Shown here one piece after another: positions 32,834 through 41,505 of a stretch of 64,000 nucleotides of DNA (position 1 is the first letter of the stretch; each line of letters opens with the position of its first letter). Both the position numbers and the translations under genes were made by a program. The stretch lies in contig JBEKZV010000002.1 of the NCBI GenBank assembly GCA_049509515.1, positions 62,001-126,000 of the forward strand, read 5' to 3'. This DNA is from JBEKCP01 sp049509515 (GTDB lineage Bacteria; Planctomycetota; Planctomycetia; Pirellulales; Thermoguttaceae). Below the pieces are notes generated by a model. The model searched no databases. It had not been told where the DNA came from and saw nothing but the letters and a program-made list of their open reading frames with translations.

Positions 32834-34579
32834 TCATTCGCCTCCCAGGCCGGGGACGCGCCGCTTGAGCTCCTGGCGGAGGAAACTGCCGATGTCGCGG
32901 GCGTTCTCCATCGACGACACGCGCTCCACCACCGCGCGGCACTCCGGAACGGTGATGTGCCGGAAGACGTGCTTGATTTCCGGGATCGCGCTGGGGACCA
33001 CGCTGAATTGCCGCAGTCCCAGCCCCACCAGCAGCATCGTGTAGACGGGGTTGCTGGACATCTGCCCGCACATGTTGATCGGCACCCCCTTGCGGCCGGC
33101 GGCCTCGATGGCCATGGTGATCAGCCGCAGCACGGCGGGGTCGGCGGGGTTGTACAGGTTCACCACGTCGCGGTTGCTGCGGTCCACCGCCAGCGTGTAC
33201 TGGATCAGGTCGTTCGTGCCGATGCTCAGGAAGTCCACTTCCTCGACGAAGCGGTCGATCATCATCACCGCCGCGGGGACCTCGACCATCATGCCGATGG
33301 GCAGGTCGCGGTTGAACGGGATGCCGTGCTCCTGCAGGTCCTCCATCACGTCGGCCAGGACCATCTTCGCCTGGCGGAGTTCCAAGAGCGTGGTGATCAG
33401 CGGGAACATGATCTGCAGGTTCCCCAGGGCGCTGGCCCGCAAAATCGCCCGCAATTGCGTGCGGAACAGCGAGAGGTGCCGCAGGGCCAGGCGGATGCTC
33501 CGCAGGCCGAGGCACGGGTTGCGCTCGTCTTCGGGCGGGGGGAGGTGCGGGAGCTTGTCGGCCCCCAGGTCGAAGGTGCGGACCGTGACCGGTTTGCCCG
33601 CCATCGCCTCGACCACCTGCGAATAGGCGCGGAAGTGGATCTCCTCGGTGGGCTCGGTCTCGCTGCCGAGGTACAGGAACTCGGTGCGGTACAGCCCGAC
33701 GCCGTCCGCCCCCCGGTCCACGCAGTGCTCGACCTCGTAGGGGAACTCGATGTTGCCCAAGAGCAGCACCCGCACCTGGTCGGCGGTGAGGGCGGGCAGG
33801 TCGCTGAGGGATTGCAGCCGGGCGGCCGTCGTGCGGTTCTGCTCGACCTCGTGGCGGTAGCGGGCGAGGGTCTCTTCGTCGGGCTGGAGGATCACCAGCC
33901 CCTGGTCGCCGTCGACCACCACCAGCTCGCCGCCGGAGACGTCGGCCAGGAACGGCCCCGTGCCGACCACCGCCGGGATCTCCAGGGCCTCGGCCACGAT
34001 CGCCGTGTGGCTGCCCGGCCCTCCCATCTCGGTCACGAAGCCGCGGACGAAGTGCCGATCGAGGTTGGCCGTCTCGCTGGGCGTGAGGTTGCGGGCCAGC
34101 ACGAGCACCGGGCTGGTGAGGTGGGCGATCCCCTCGCGCCGCCGGCCCAACAGGTGCCGCAGCAGCCGCTTCTCGATGTCGAAGATGTCCACGGCCCGCT
34201 CGGCCAGTTGCGAACCTTCCAGCCGCTGGAACGCCTGGGCGTAGCGGCGGAGCGTGCGGCTGACGGCGTACTCGGGCGAATAATGCCGCTGGCGGATCAT
34301 CTCCTCCAGCTCGTTGCGGAGCCGCGCGTCCTGGAGGATCAGCAGGTGGGCCTCGAAGATCGCCGCCAACTGCTCGCCCAGCTCCTGGGCCACGGCGTCG
34401 CGGCGCCCGGCGATCTCCGCCGCGGCCGCCTGGATGGACTTGTCCAGCCGCTCCAGCTCGTCGTCGACGGCGTCGCGCGACACGAAGCGCCGCGGGATGC
34501 GAAATCCCTCGTTGTCCATCACCAGGGCCTCGCCGATGGCGATCCCCGGCGAGACGGCGATTCCTTGGAGCTTCTGCAA
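32834..34579 (-). CDS. ptsI: PTS enzyme I (phosphoenolpyruvate-protein phosphotransferase)
   Basis: A 581-aa EI that takes phosphate from phosphoenolpyruvate to HPr. The phospho-histidine is H191 in E-M-G-G-P-G-S-H-T-A-I-V-A-E; the C-terminal PEP-binding barrel has G-I/V-G-L-Y-R-T-E-F-L-Y, R-T-F-D-L-G-A-D-K, M-V-E-V-P-A-A, F-L-S-I-G-T-N-D-L-I-Q-Y-T-L-A-V-D-R and N-M-C-G-Q-M with the catalytic Cys. No GAF domain, so it is ptsI- rather than ptsP-type. HPr, EIIA and HPF genes precede it, but no sugar permease (EIIBC) is in the window, so the system is probably regulatory like PtsNOP. Confidence 0.95.
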   Translation of the reverse strand: MQKLQGIAVSPGIAIGEALVMDNEGFRIPRRFVSRDAVDDELERLDKSIQAAAAEIAGRRDAVAQELGEQLAAIFEAHLLILQDARLRNELEEMIRQRHYSPEYAVSRTLRRYAQAFQRLEGSQLAERAVDIFDIEKRLLRHLLGRRREGIAHLTSPVLVLARNLTPSETANLDRHFVRGFVTEMGGPGSHTAIVAEALEIPAVVGTGPFLADVSGGELVVVDGDQGLVILQPDEETLARYRHEVEQNRTTAARLQSLSDLPALTADQVRVLLLGNIEFPYEVEHCVDRGADGVGLYRTEFLYLGSETEPTEEIHFRAYSQVVEAMAGKPVTVRTFDLGADKLPHLPPPEDERNPCLGLRSIRLALRHLSLFRTQLRAILRASALGNLQIMFPLITTLLELRQAKMVLADVMEDLQEHGIPFNRDLPIGMMVEVPAAVMMIDRFVEEVDFLSIGTNDLIQYTLAVDRSNRDVVNLYNPADPAVLRLITMAIEAAGRKGVPINMCGQMSSNPVYTMLLVGLGLRQFSVVPSAIPEIKHVFRHITVPECRAVVERVSSMENARDIGSFLRQELKRRVPGLGGE

Positions 34580-34649
34580 CCCAACAGCCCCCGGCCTTCG
34601 GCGAGTGACCTCAAGAACACCAACAGCGGTCCGTTGTCGGTTGTCCGTG

Positions 34650-34695
34650 GTTTACAACTGACAACTGACGACTGACAACTGACAACGGACGACGG
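34650..34695. repeat. CAACTGA/TGACAAC heptanucleotide array
   Basis: About six 7-nt units (ACAACTG, ACGACTG) in the 121-bp gap between the HPr and EI genes. Confidence 0.9.
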
Positions 34696-34705
34696 ACCTT
34701 GTCCC

Positions 34706-34984
34706 CTAATCTTCGTCGAACTTCCGCAAGAACAGATCCTCCAGCGCGTCTACGGCCTGCCGGGCTTCAGGGCCCGAGGCCTCCAATTGCAGCGAATCGC
34801 CCTGCTCGGCCACCAGCGACATCAGTTGCAACACGTCCGTGGCGTCCACCTGCTGCGGGCCCTTGCTGACCAGCACGCGGGCATCGAAGCCCCCGGCGGC
34901 CTTCGCCAGCAGCACCGCGGCGCGGGCGTGCAGCCCCGCGCGGTTCGTCACGATCACAGTTCGGCTGGCGGCAGACTCGGACAT
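34706..34984 (-). CDS. ptsH: PTS phosphocarrier protein HPr
   Basis: A 92-aa HPr (start taken at ATG 34984; an ATG at 34987 and a GTG at 35002 are alternatives). The EI-dependent site is N-R-A-G-L-H19-A-R-A-A, equal to His15 of the family. At the regulatory Ser46 position the sequence is D-A-T-D50-V-L-Q-L-M-S-L, an aspartate in place of serine, so HPr kinase control by serine phosphorylation is not possible and a constant negative charge is present instead. Lies between EIIA and EI in a four-gene operon. Confidence 0.93.
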   Translation of the reverse strand: MSESAASRTVIVTNRAGLHARAAVLLAKAAGGFDARVLVSKGPQQVDATDVLQLMSLVAEQGDSLQLEASGPEARQAVDALEDLFLRKFDED

Positions 34985-35009
34985 CATCAGACATTGCGGC
35001 ACGACCGGC

Positions 35010-35486
35010 TCAGGAGCCGAACTGGTGGTTGTCGGCCTCCTCCAAGAGTTGCCCGACCTCCTCGGGAGTCTTCGCCTGCTTCAGGAAACGGCAGAACGCG
35101 TCGTCGCGGAGCTGCCGCGAGATGTTCTCCAGGGCCCGCAGATGGTCGCCGGGCCGGTCGGGCGGGGAAATCAGCAGGAAGAACAGGTGCACGCTCTCCC
35201 CGTCGAGGCTGGCAAAATCGACGCCGGTGGGGCTGACGGCCACGGTGCCGATCAACCGGTCGACGCTGGGGTGCTTGGTGTGCGGCACGGCGACGCCCCG
35301 GCCGATCCCGGTGCTCCCCAGTTCCTCGCGCTTCAGGATGGCCTTGACGATGCTCTCGAACTCGTCGGCATCGACCCGCTTGGCATCCACCAGCGCGGTG
35401 ACCATCTCGCGGATGGCTCCTTCCTTATCGGCGGCCTCCAGGTGGGCCCGGATGGCATCGCAACAAATAAAATCGGCAAACTTCAT
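35010..35486 (-). CDS. ptsN: PTS fructose/nitrogen-type EIIA (PtsN-like)
   Basis: A 158-aa EIIA-Ntr/fructose-type domain: G-S-T-G-I-G-R-G-V-A-V-P-H-T-K-H holds the phospho-histidine (H69 from ATG 35486), with D-F-A-S-L-D-G-E-S-V-H-L-F-F-L-L-I-S-P and D-H-L-R-A-L-E-N-I-S-R-Q-L-R following. GGGAG is 9 nt before ATG 35486 and touches the ATG at 35495, so the former is preferred. The setting after hpf mirrors the rpoN-hpf-ptsN cluster of proteobacteria, without rpoN. Confidence 0.94.
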   Translation of the reverse strand: MKFADFICCDAIRAHLEAADKEGAIREMVTALVDAKRVDADEFESIVKAILKREELGSTGIGRGVAVPHTKHPSVDRLIGTVAVSPTGVDFASLDGESVHLFFLLISPPDRPGDHLRALENISRQLRDDAFCRFLKQAKTPEEVGQLLEEADNHQFGS

Positions 35487-35519
35487 GCGCGGCATCTCCC
35501 AGGTTTTTTTCGCCGGCCC

Positions 35520-35873
35520 TCAGGCAGGAGGCGGCTCGGGGCGTTCCGGAATCTCCTGCACGCGGTGCCCAGGACCCCGATGTCGGTCCTGAACTTTCTG
35601 CTTGTGCTTGCGAAGCTGCTGCTCCATCTTCTCGACCACGTCGTCGATCCCCGCGAGCAACTCCATCGACCGGCACACCGCCACAAAATCGTGCTTGTGC
35701 CCCGCCGAAACCCGCAGGTCCACGTCGGGGGCGTCGCGGTGCTCCAGGTCGACGGTGGCTTCGATGGCGCTGAGGCGATCGGAAAAACGGGTCAGTTTCT
35801 CCAGTTTCTCCTTGATCTTGGCCTGCGTCTCATCGCTGAGGTGACCGTGCCGGGTCGAAATGCTGATCTGCAC
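35520..35873 (-). CDS. hpf: Ribosome hibernation-promoting factor
   Basis: A 117-aa short HPF/RaiA protein that binds the 30S decoding site in stationary cells. It begins (GTG) Q-I-S-I-S-T-R-H-G-H-L-S-D and has A-K-I-K-E-K-L-E-K-L-T-R-F, then V-D-L-E-H-R and a basic C-terminal helix V-E-K-M-E-Q-Q-L-R-K-H-K. AAGGAG 8 nt before the GTG at 35873 sets the start. It lacks the C-terminal dimer domain of long HPF. It leads the PTS genes, suggesting linked control of translation and carbon/nitrogen state. Confidence 0.93.
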   Translation of the reverse strand: MQISISTRHGHLSDETQAKIKEKLEKLTRFSDRLSAIEATVDLEHRDAPDVDLRVSAGHKHDFVAVCRSMELLAGIDDVVEKMEQQLRKHKQKVQDRHRGPGHRVQEIPERPEPPPA

Positions 35874-36151
35874 CGAGTGGACTCCTTGTTCCAACCAGAC
35901 TCCTTGTGGCCCCCGCGGATCAAACCCACTATTCTACCCAAGATGGCAGGGGGTGGAAAGTGATCGCCTCCAGGCTGTTCTAGTGTAGCTCGCCTCCTGC
36001 CGGGCGCAAGGGGGGGCGCCGTCAAGGAGAAAGGAGGAAGGATCAAGTATGAACATCCCGCCGGGCGCAAGCGATGCGCCGCCTGGCCCCCTAATAGAGC
36101 TGTAAGATTCCCCCAATGTGCTCCTGGGTGGGCCCTGTGATCTGCCACCTG

Positions 36152-38614
36152 TCACCTGTCTGGGGCGGGCTCCGGGGGTATCGAGCGGGGCGGCTGCGGC
36201 CGGCCCGCCGGCTCTGGCTTGGCACCCTCCGCACCCGCCGGCGGGGTGCCAGACGACTCAGGTGCCGGGTCGACCGGGGGTTCGGGCACAACCACCCCCG
36301 TCGGGGGCGGTGGATTCGGCAACGGCGGCTCGGGCACCGCTTTCGGATCCGCCGGGCCGCCAGCGGCCGGCTTCTCGCCCACCGCCGGCTTCTCGGGGGC
36401 CGCCGGTTTCTCCAGGCCAAGAATCGTGGGGTCGGCCGCCACCCGCGACTTCTCTTCGGCTGTCTTGGTCCGAATCCCGCCCGCCTCTTGAAGTTGCTTC
36501 CACCGCTGCATGGCCTGTTGACGTTTCTGGGCCGGATCCTCGGGGCGATAGAAGAAGCCGGTGCCGGTGATTTCCTTCAGGTTCCAGAAGGCCAGGACCC
36601 GCACAGCCAGGGTTTCGTGAGCGAGGTCGTTGACCAATCGGGCGTCCTCCTTGTTGGCCAACTGCCGATCGGTATAGCCCCAGAGCATGCGGTACATGGC
36701 CAGACCGCTGGCGCCATATCGTTTTTCCAGGGCCTGCCGCACGGCGGCAGCCGAGGCCGGCCCCCGCACTGCGGCCTGCCGGAGTTGGTCGATGTACTCG
36801 GGCCACTGCCACCGCAGCGTCTTATCGTCCAGGGCGGCGACCATCGGCTCGAACTGCCCCAAGTAGGCCAGGCAGCGGGTGGCCAGCCACCGCACCTCGA
36901 CCTGCCGGTGTTCGGCCATTTCCATCAGGACGAGGCTGGCGGGGCGATCCATCGCGAACGCCTCGGCGACCGTGGCCGAGGCCCGCCGATCCAGGGGGTT
37001 GACGGTATCCGTCACGATCCACTTCGGCAGGGTCTTGGGGGCGGCGGCGGGAGACGATTCGAAAGCCCACTGAGCGGGAGCCGGCAGCCGCACGGTCCGC
37101 CCGCCGGCATCGTCTTGCCACACGGCCGCGCCCTGGGCCACGTAGAGCGTGGCGACCGCCCCGGAGGGATGCGTCTGCGGATCCTCGCCCGGCGGCTGGA
37201 CTCGCAAGACTTCCAGGGCACAAATCGACTCGACGCTGGTGAGGGTCAGGGCCCCCGACCGCCCGCCGCCGGTCAGCCGCAGGCGGGCCGGGCCCTGGGC
37301 CAGCGGCTTGAGCACGACCCGCCCGAAGAGCACGTCGATGCCCGGCCGCCCCTCGGCGTCGGGCCCCAGCAGCTCGATCTGGGTGCCGCTGAGCAACTCG
37401 GCCGTGACCCCCAGGTTGAGAATCACCACCCGCGGACGATACGTCGGCAGGGCCAACAGCGGCTGGCCGCTTTGCAGGAATTCCTCGGGTGCGGCACGGG
37501 TCCAGGTTGCCGTGTCGGCATTGTAGCGCAGCAGGACTTCGAGTGCGTCGGGAAAGACCCGGCCGATCCGCACCGCCTGGGCCGCAGGTTCGGCGACGGG
37601 GGGCGGCGGACCGACTGTCTTCTCAGGACCGGCTGGCTTCTCGGGACCGACTGGCGGCTTCGCCACCTCTTTGGCCCGGGGCTGCCCCGGGGCCTCGGGC
37701 TTGCCCTGCGGGCCGGCAGCGGTCTTTTCGGGCAGCCCGCCGCCGTGGGCCGGGCTGACCGTGGAAGGTTCGTCGCCCGGCTTGCCCTTCTCCGCCGGCG
37801 GTGGCTTGGGCGCGGGCTGCTCGGGCGACGGTTTCCCAGCCGCCCCGGTGCCGGTGGCCGGGGAAGGTTCCTCCTTGGCCTTCGAGTCGGTCGGGGAAGG
37901 TGTGGCCGCCGGTGGCGCCGCAGGCTCGCTTGGCTCTTCCGGGGCCCCGGCTACCTCGGATTGCCCGCGGAGCCGCTCGATCAACCTGCCCAATGGCGTG
38001 CCGGGCTCGAATTGCCTCAAGGCCACCAACAGGATCCCCAGCATCCCGCCGAACAGAAGCAGTGCCGCGGCAATCGGCAGCAGCCGCCGCTTCCGCGGCT
38101 CGCGGAGGTATTCCGGGACGCCCGGCCTCGCACGGCGTTTCAGCCCGGCCGGCGACCGGTCGAGACCGTCTCCCGAGAGCATCGCCGCGGCGGCGGCCGC
38201 CGCCTGCCGCTCTTCCTCGGCCTGCCCGGCCACCTGCGGGATCCGATACATCCGCTCGCGCGAGGCCGGATTGATTTCGGCCGGCTCTCCCAAGACCAGG
38301 GCCAGAATCTGATGGCACGCCGCCACTTCGGCCAGGTGCACGGGGGACTCCAGGCACACCTTCTCGAAATCGGGCACCTTGTCGCCCGGGAGCACGTTAT
38401 CCAGGTAGTCGGCCACCGTGTTGGGGTCCAGGCCGGAGCCATGCTCCGAAAGGCTGGGGGCCGTCAGGCGAAGCCGCCGCATCCCCTCGCGAATCTGATG
38501 AAATATGTCGGTGGCAGACTTGCTCGCCTCGATCTTCTTGCGGATGTCCTCCGCATCCTCGGGCTCCAGCAGCCCGTCCATGTACGCCAGCATCGTTCGC
38601 AAAGTCAGCCGCAT
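36152..38614 (-). CDS. Large single-span membrane protein with N-terminal cytoplasmic domain and Pro-rich linkers
   Basis: Family not recognised. GGAGGG 7 nt before ATG 38614 sets the start (820 aa). Residues 1-110 are soluble and resemble the N-terminal part of planctomycete anti-sigma-like or zinc-finger-less HC2 proteins (M-R-L-T-L-R-T-M-L-A-Y-M-D-G-L-L-E-P). A single hydrophobic span (L-L-P-I-A-A-A-L-L-L-F-G-G-M-L-G-I-L-L-V-A-L) lies near 190. A Pro/Lys/Glu-rich stretch (about 215-360) then leads to a beta-rich and helical external region and a second Pro-rich tail (from about 730). Probably an envelope protein that senses or organises the surface. Confidence 0.8.
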   Translation of the reverse strand: MRLTLRTMLAYMDGLLEPEDAEDIRKKIEASKSATDIFHQIREGMRRLRLTAPSLSEHGSGLDPNTVADYLDNVLPGDKVPDFEKVCLESPVHLAEVAACHQILALVLGEPAEINPASRERMYRIPQVAGQAEEERQAAAAAAAMLSGDGLDRSPAGLKRRARPGVPEYLREPRKRRLLPIAAALLLFGGMLGILLVALRQFEPGTPLGRLIERLRGQSEVAGAPEEPSEPAAPPAATPSPTDSKAKEEPSPATGTGAAGKPSPEQPAPKPPPAEKGKPGDEPSTVSPAHGGGLPEKTAAGPQGKPEAPGQPRAKEVAKPPVGPEKPAGPEKTVGPPPPVAEPAAQAVRIGRVFPDALEVLLRYNADTATWTRAAPEEFLQSGQPLLALPTYRPRVVILNLGVTAELLSGTQIELLGPDAEGRPGIDVLFGRVVLKPLAQGPARLRLTGGGRSGALTLTSVESICALEVLRVQPPGEDPQTHPSGAVATLYVAQGAAVWQDDAGGRTVRLPAPAQWAFESSPAAAPKTLPKWIVTDTVNPLDRRASATVAEAFAMDRPASLVLMEMAEHRQVEVRWLATRCLAYLGQFEPMVAALDDKTLRWQWPEYIDQLRQAAVRGPASAAAVRQALEKRYGASGLAMYRMLWGYTDRQLANKEDARLVNDLAHETLAVRVLAFWNLKEITGTGFFYRPEDPAQKRQQAMQRWKQLQEAGGIRTKTAEEKSRVAADPTILGLEKPAAPEKPAVGEKPAAGGPADPKAVPEPPLPNPPPPTGVVVPEPPVDPAPESSGTPPAGAEGAKPEPAGRPQPPRSIPPEPAPDR

Positions 38615-39053
38615 GATAGCACCCTCCGCAGGCCCACTCGGCATCCCGGCCACCGCCGGTTGCAGTCGTTTTCACATGTCCGCCAACCTTAATAGTGGCG
38701 CCGCAGCGGAGAATCCGTGCGGCAAAAAGGAAACATGGGCCGAATTTTTTCCCGCGGGCGATAAACGCTGCCGGCGGGGCGGAGCGGCTCAGGTTCGTAG
38801 TCCCGCCTTCAGGCCGTTCTTCGGGCGGGAACCGCCTGAATGCGAAACGGCGAACGCCCATTTTCGGCCACGGGCGGTATAATCGCTTGGAGGCATTTTA
38901 CTTGCGACCCGACTTGGCCGGGGCTGTTTGGGCTTGGCTGCGGAAGCGGCTATAATACAATAGAAACCGCTTGCGGGGTTGGTCGAGCGGTCCGGGAGCG
39001 AGCGGCCGGCTGGGTTGCCGCCCAGCACCACAGGGAGCGAAACGGGGTCAGCC
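38615..39053. other. Divergent intergenic region
   Basis: Holds a perfect plus-strand TATAAT at 38951-38956, about 100 bp before the chosen start of the TPR gene (or 22 bp before an alternative TTG start at 38979). A stretch around 38980-39025 has a tRNA-like D-arm string but no T-arm. Nothing else recognised. Confidence 0.5.
38951..38956 (+). promoter_or_regulatory. Candidate -10 box for the TPR gene
   Basis: Perfect TATAAT in a GC-rich setting; no good -35 match. Confidence 0.4.
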
Positions 39054-39581
39054 GTGGCGAGGTCCAAAGAACGAATCCGCCGCATGAAACTCCAGCACCA
39101 GGCCGAAGGCTACCTGGAGCTGGGGATGCCGCAACAGGCCCTCGACGCGTTGGCCCGCGTCGGCCAGTCCGACTCTGCCGACGTGCAGACGCTCTACTTG
39201 CAGGGCGAAGCGTTGCGGGCCCTGGGGCGCTACGGCGAAGCCCTCGTGCCGCTGGGCCGCGTGACGCAGTCGGAGCCGGAGAACATCCACGCCTGGCTGG
39301 CCGCGGGCTGGTGCCACAAGCGGTCCGGCCGGATCGACTTGGCCATCGACGCCCTGGAGACCGCCCTGGCCGCCGATCCGGAAGAGCCGCTCATCCGCTA
39401 CAACCTGGCCTGCTACTGGAGCCTGGCCGGCGGGAAGCGGCAGGCGCTGGCGTATCTCGAGCAGGCCCTCTCGCTGGACCCGAGCTATCGCGGCCTGGTG
39501 GATCACGAGCCGGACTTCGACCCGCTCCGCTCCGACCGCGAGTTCCAGGCCATCTGCGAAGGCGCCCGGACGCAGGGATAG
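39054..39581 (+). CDS. Tetratricopeptide repeat protein, 175 aa
   Basis: Three to four TPR units: E-G-Y-L-E-L-G-M-P-Q-Q-A-L-D-A-L, L-Y-L-Q-G-E-A-L-R-A-L-G-R-Y-G-E-A-L, A-W-L-A-A-G-W-C-H-K-R-S-G-R-I-D-L-A-I-D-A-L and Y-N-L-A-C-Y-W-S-L-A-G-G-K-R-Q-A-L. The end L-V-D-x-E-P-D-F-D-P-L-R-S-D-R-E-F is a common cap. GTG 39054 gives M-A-R-S-K-E-R-I-R-R-M-K-L; a TTG at 38979 would add 25 low-complexity residues. Cytoplasmic scaffold; partner unknown. Confidence 0.85.
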   Translation: MARSKERIRRMKLQHQAEGYLELGMPQQALDALARVGQSDSADVQTLYLQGEALRALGRYGEALVPLGRVTQSEPENIHAWLAAGWCHKRSGRIDLAIDALETALAADPEEPLIRYNLACYWSLAGGKRQALAYLEQALSLDPSYRGLVDHEPDFDPLRSDREFQAICEGARTQG

Positions 39582-39678
39582 CCGGGGTGGCGGATCCGGT
39601 GCCGGGAATCCTGGCTGCTCGGATGGTCCGCCGGTTTGTTTCCGAAAGAGTTGCCGGGTGACCGCCTCGCCCCCCTTG

Positions 39679-41049
39679 TCAACTGGCAACCGCCGGGCTT
39701 AACAATGGGGACTGGGTTCCTGGGATTCCGCGGAGGGCGTAATCCCACGGCCCCGGCCCCGCCGCCGCGCCTGCGGTCGTAACTCCCCCCGCTATCCCAG
39801 CGAGCCGCCACTCGGCTAAACCCCAGGTCCGGGCATTGCGGACGGAGCGGGTCTCCCAGCCCGAATCGGCGATCGGTTTGTTCGCCGCTTCAAACGCGGC
39901 GAGGTTCCGCTTGGCTTGTTCGTTGCAGGCATCGAGCCGGATCGCGTTCTCGAACGCCGCGCGCACCATCTCGGCCGGGAAGCCGAGGCCGGCCTGAACA
40001 ATAGCGAGCCATTCGGCGACCTCGCTCCTGACGCTCACGGACGCGTTCATGGCCAGTACTCGCTCGCAGAGTTTTCGGCACTCGTCGAACCGGCGGCTGA
40101 GCAAGTTGTGGTGCGCCAGGAAAACGTATGGCCACACGAGCGGAGAGCCAAGCTGCGCGGCTGTCGCGAAGTCGTCGATCGCCTGGTCGCTTGTTCCGTA
40201 TAGTAGTATGCCCCTGGCCACCAGGAGCGCGTCGTTGTGCGGGTCCAGCCGCAGCGCTTGCGAATAGCAGTCCCGGGCAGCCTGCACTTCCTCCCGGAGT
40301 TGGTAGCCGAAGCCGAGCAGCGCAAAACTCATCACATAAGAGGAACGGTCGACCTCGCTCAGGTCCTGACGCTCGCAACCGGCAAGGAGCGACTTCAGGA
40401 TCGGCTCCAGAAATTCGAACGCGCGGCGTGCCTCGATCTCGGAGGTTACCCACGCGGACATGAATTGGATGTCGGCCGCTCGCGAGACAGCCACCGGCGA
40501 ATATCGCGTGTGTTCCCGAAGGATCTCGGCCGCGCGTTCCCTGGCTGCCGCCGGGTCGGCAATGTTCAACGCGTACAGGAACAGTGCCAGGTAGCTCTCG
40601 TTGCCGTGCTCTAGGGCGAACGCGTGTTCGAGGAACAGGGCAGCCGTCGCCGGATCTCCCGCCTCCAGCCAGATCGAACCACGTAAGTAGCCGAGCAGCG
40701 CCGGGTCGATATAGGCTCGCCATCGGCGCAGCAGATTGAGCGCCCGATCCCATTCGCCGCGATGCCTAGCCTCGAAGGCTTCGCTCAGCTTCGCCTGTGC
40801 CTGGGGGTTCATGGGCAGTGCGGCAGGGGGAGGCTCGACAAGCGAGTAGAGATCCTCCGAAAGGCCCCCGATACGGTTGCGTTCAGCTTCCGAGAGCACT
40901 TGCCAAGGCCCGTCCGTTGCGTCACGAATCGCGTCAGCTTCGGGCGAATCATCCTTGCCAGCGGCGAGAAGTTGGTGCAGGTCGCGAGTGCCACGTACCA
41001 TTGCCAGGTAGCTAGGACTCATTGGCAGGGGTCTTGGCGACATGATCAT
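39679..41049 (-). CDS. TPR-like protein coupled to a small upstream gene
   Basis: A 456-aa helical repeat protein. TPR-like units are clear in the middle (G-E-W-D-R-A-L-N-L-L-R-R-W, L-G-Y-L-R-G-S-I-W-L-E-A-G-D-P-A-T-A-A-L-F-L, A-A-R-D-C-Y-S-Q-A-L-R-L-D-P-H-N-D-A-L-L-V-A, A-F-E-N-A-I-R-L-D-A-C-N-E-Q-A). The start ATG overlaps the stop of the 137-aa gene upstream as ATGA, so both are made together. Base composition is lower in GC than in core genes. A regulatory or immunity role next to the upstream protein is a guess. Confidence 0.75.
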   Translation of the reverse strand: MIMSPRPLPMSPSYLAMVRGTRDLHQLLAAGKDDSPEADAIRDATDGPWQVLSEAERNRIGGLSEDLYSLVEPPPAALPMNPQAQAKLSEAFEARHRGEWDRALNLLRRWRAYIDPALLGYLRGSIWLEAGDPATAALFLEHAFALEHGNESYLALFLYALNIADPAAARERAAEILREHTRYSPVAVSRAADIQFMSAWVTSEIEARRAFEFLEPILKSLLAGCERQDLSEVDRSSYVMSFALLGFGYQLREEVQAARDCYSQALRLDPHNDALLVARGILLYGTSDQAIDDFATAAQLGSPLVWPYVFLAHHNLLSRRFDECRKLCERVLAMNASVSVRSEVAEWLAIVQAGLGFPAEMVRAAFENAIRLDACNEQAKRNLAAFEAANKPIADSGWETRSVRNARTWGLAEWRLAGIAGGVTTAGAAAGPGPWDYALRGIPGTQSPLLSPAVAS

Positions 41050-41459
41050 GTCTCGTCTTCCCGCCGCTTCGGCCGGGTTGCGGTTAGACTCGCTTCGTAG
41101 CTGGCAAGGGGACCAACCTGGGTCGGGGTCACGTTGCCGTGCGTGGCCGAGTCCGGCTCCAGAGCGAGACCTTCTGCGAACGCCCCGCGGACGAACGCCC
41201 CTTCTCCCATGCGGAAACAGTAAGTGTTGTTGCTGCCGCCGGCGCCCAGCAAAAGCGGCCGGAGTCGCTTCGGTATGCGGTGTCGGTTTATGTCTCTCCA
41301 GTTCGGTACGACCGACATCCCCTTGCCATTTACCAATACGTTATTCTGGGCGTCGAGGTCCACATCGAACCCGGGACGAACACCCAGGCTCGTTTGACTG
41401 ACCATCGGCAAGCCATCGGGGTCCTTCCTCATCACACGAACCACTCGGGGCATATTCAA
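41046..41459 (-). CDS. Hypothetical protein, 137 aa, possible toxin of the Tse2-like sort
   Basis: The sequence pattern is distinctive: V-S-Q-T-S-L-G-V-R-P-G-F-D-V-D, then V-L-V-N-G-K-G-M-S-V-V-P-N-W, R-I-P-K-R-L, G-G-S-N-N-T-Y-C-F-R-M-G-E-G-A-F-V-R-G and H-G-N-V-T-P. I recall related unnamed proteins in soil bacteria, with a G-L-G-V-R-P-G...G-M-S-V...R-I-P-x-R-L order, that have some likeness to Tse2-type ADP-ribosyltransferase toxins; this link is weak. Translationally coupled to the TPR gene. Confidence 0.65.
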   Translation of the reverse strand: MNMPRVVRVMRKDPDGLPMVSQTSLGVRPGFDVDLDAQNNVLVNGKGMSVVPNWRDINRHRIPKRLRPLLLGAGGSNNTYCFRMGEGAFVRGAFAEGLALEPDSATHGNVTPTQVGPLASYEASLTATRPKRREDET

Positions 41460-41505
41460 CTCCGCCCGTGCGCCTTTTCCCTCCCCCTTTTATCTCATCT
41501 CCACT

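Noticed and set aside
38975..39025. tRNA gene (TGGTCGAGCGGTC resembles a D-arm)
   Set aside because: No T-loop, no acceptor-stem pairing and no anticodon arm could be found around it.
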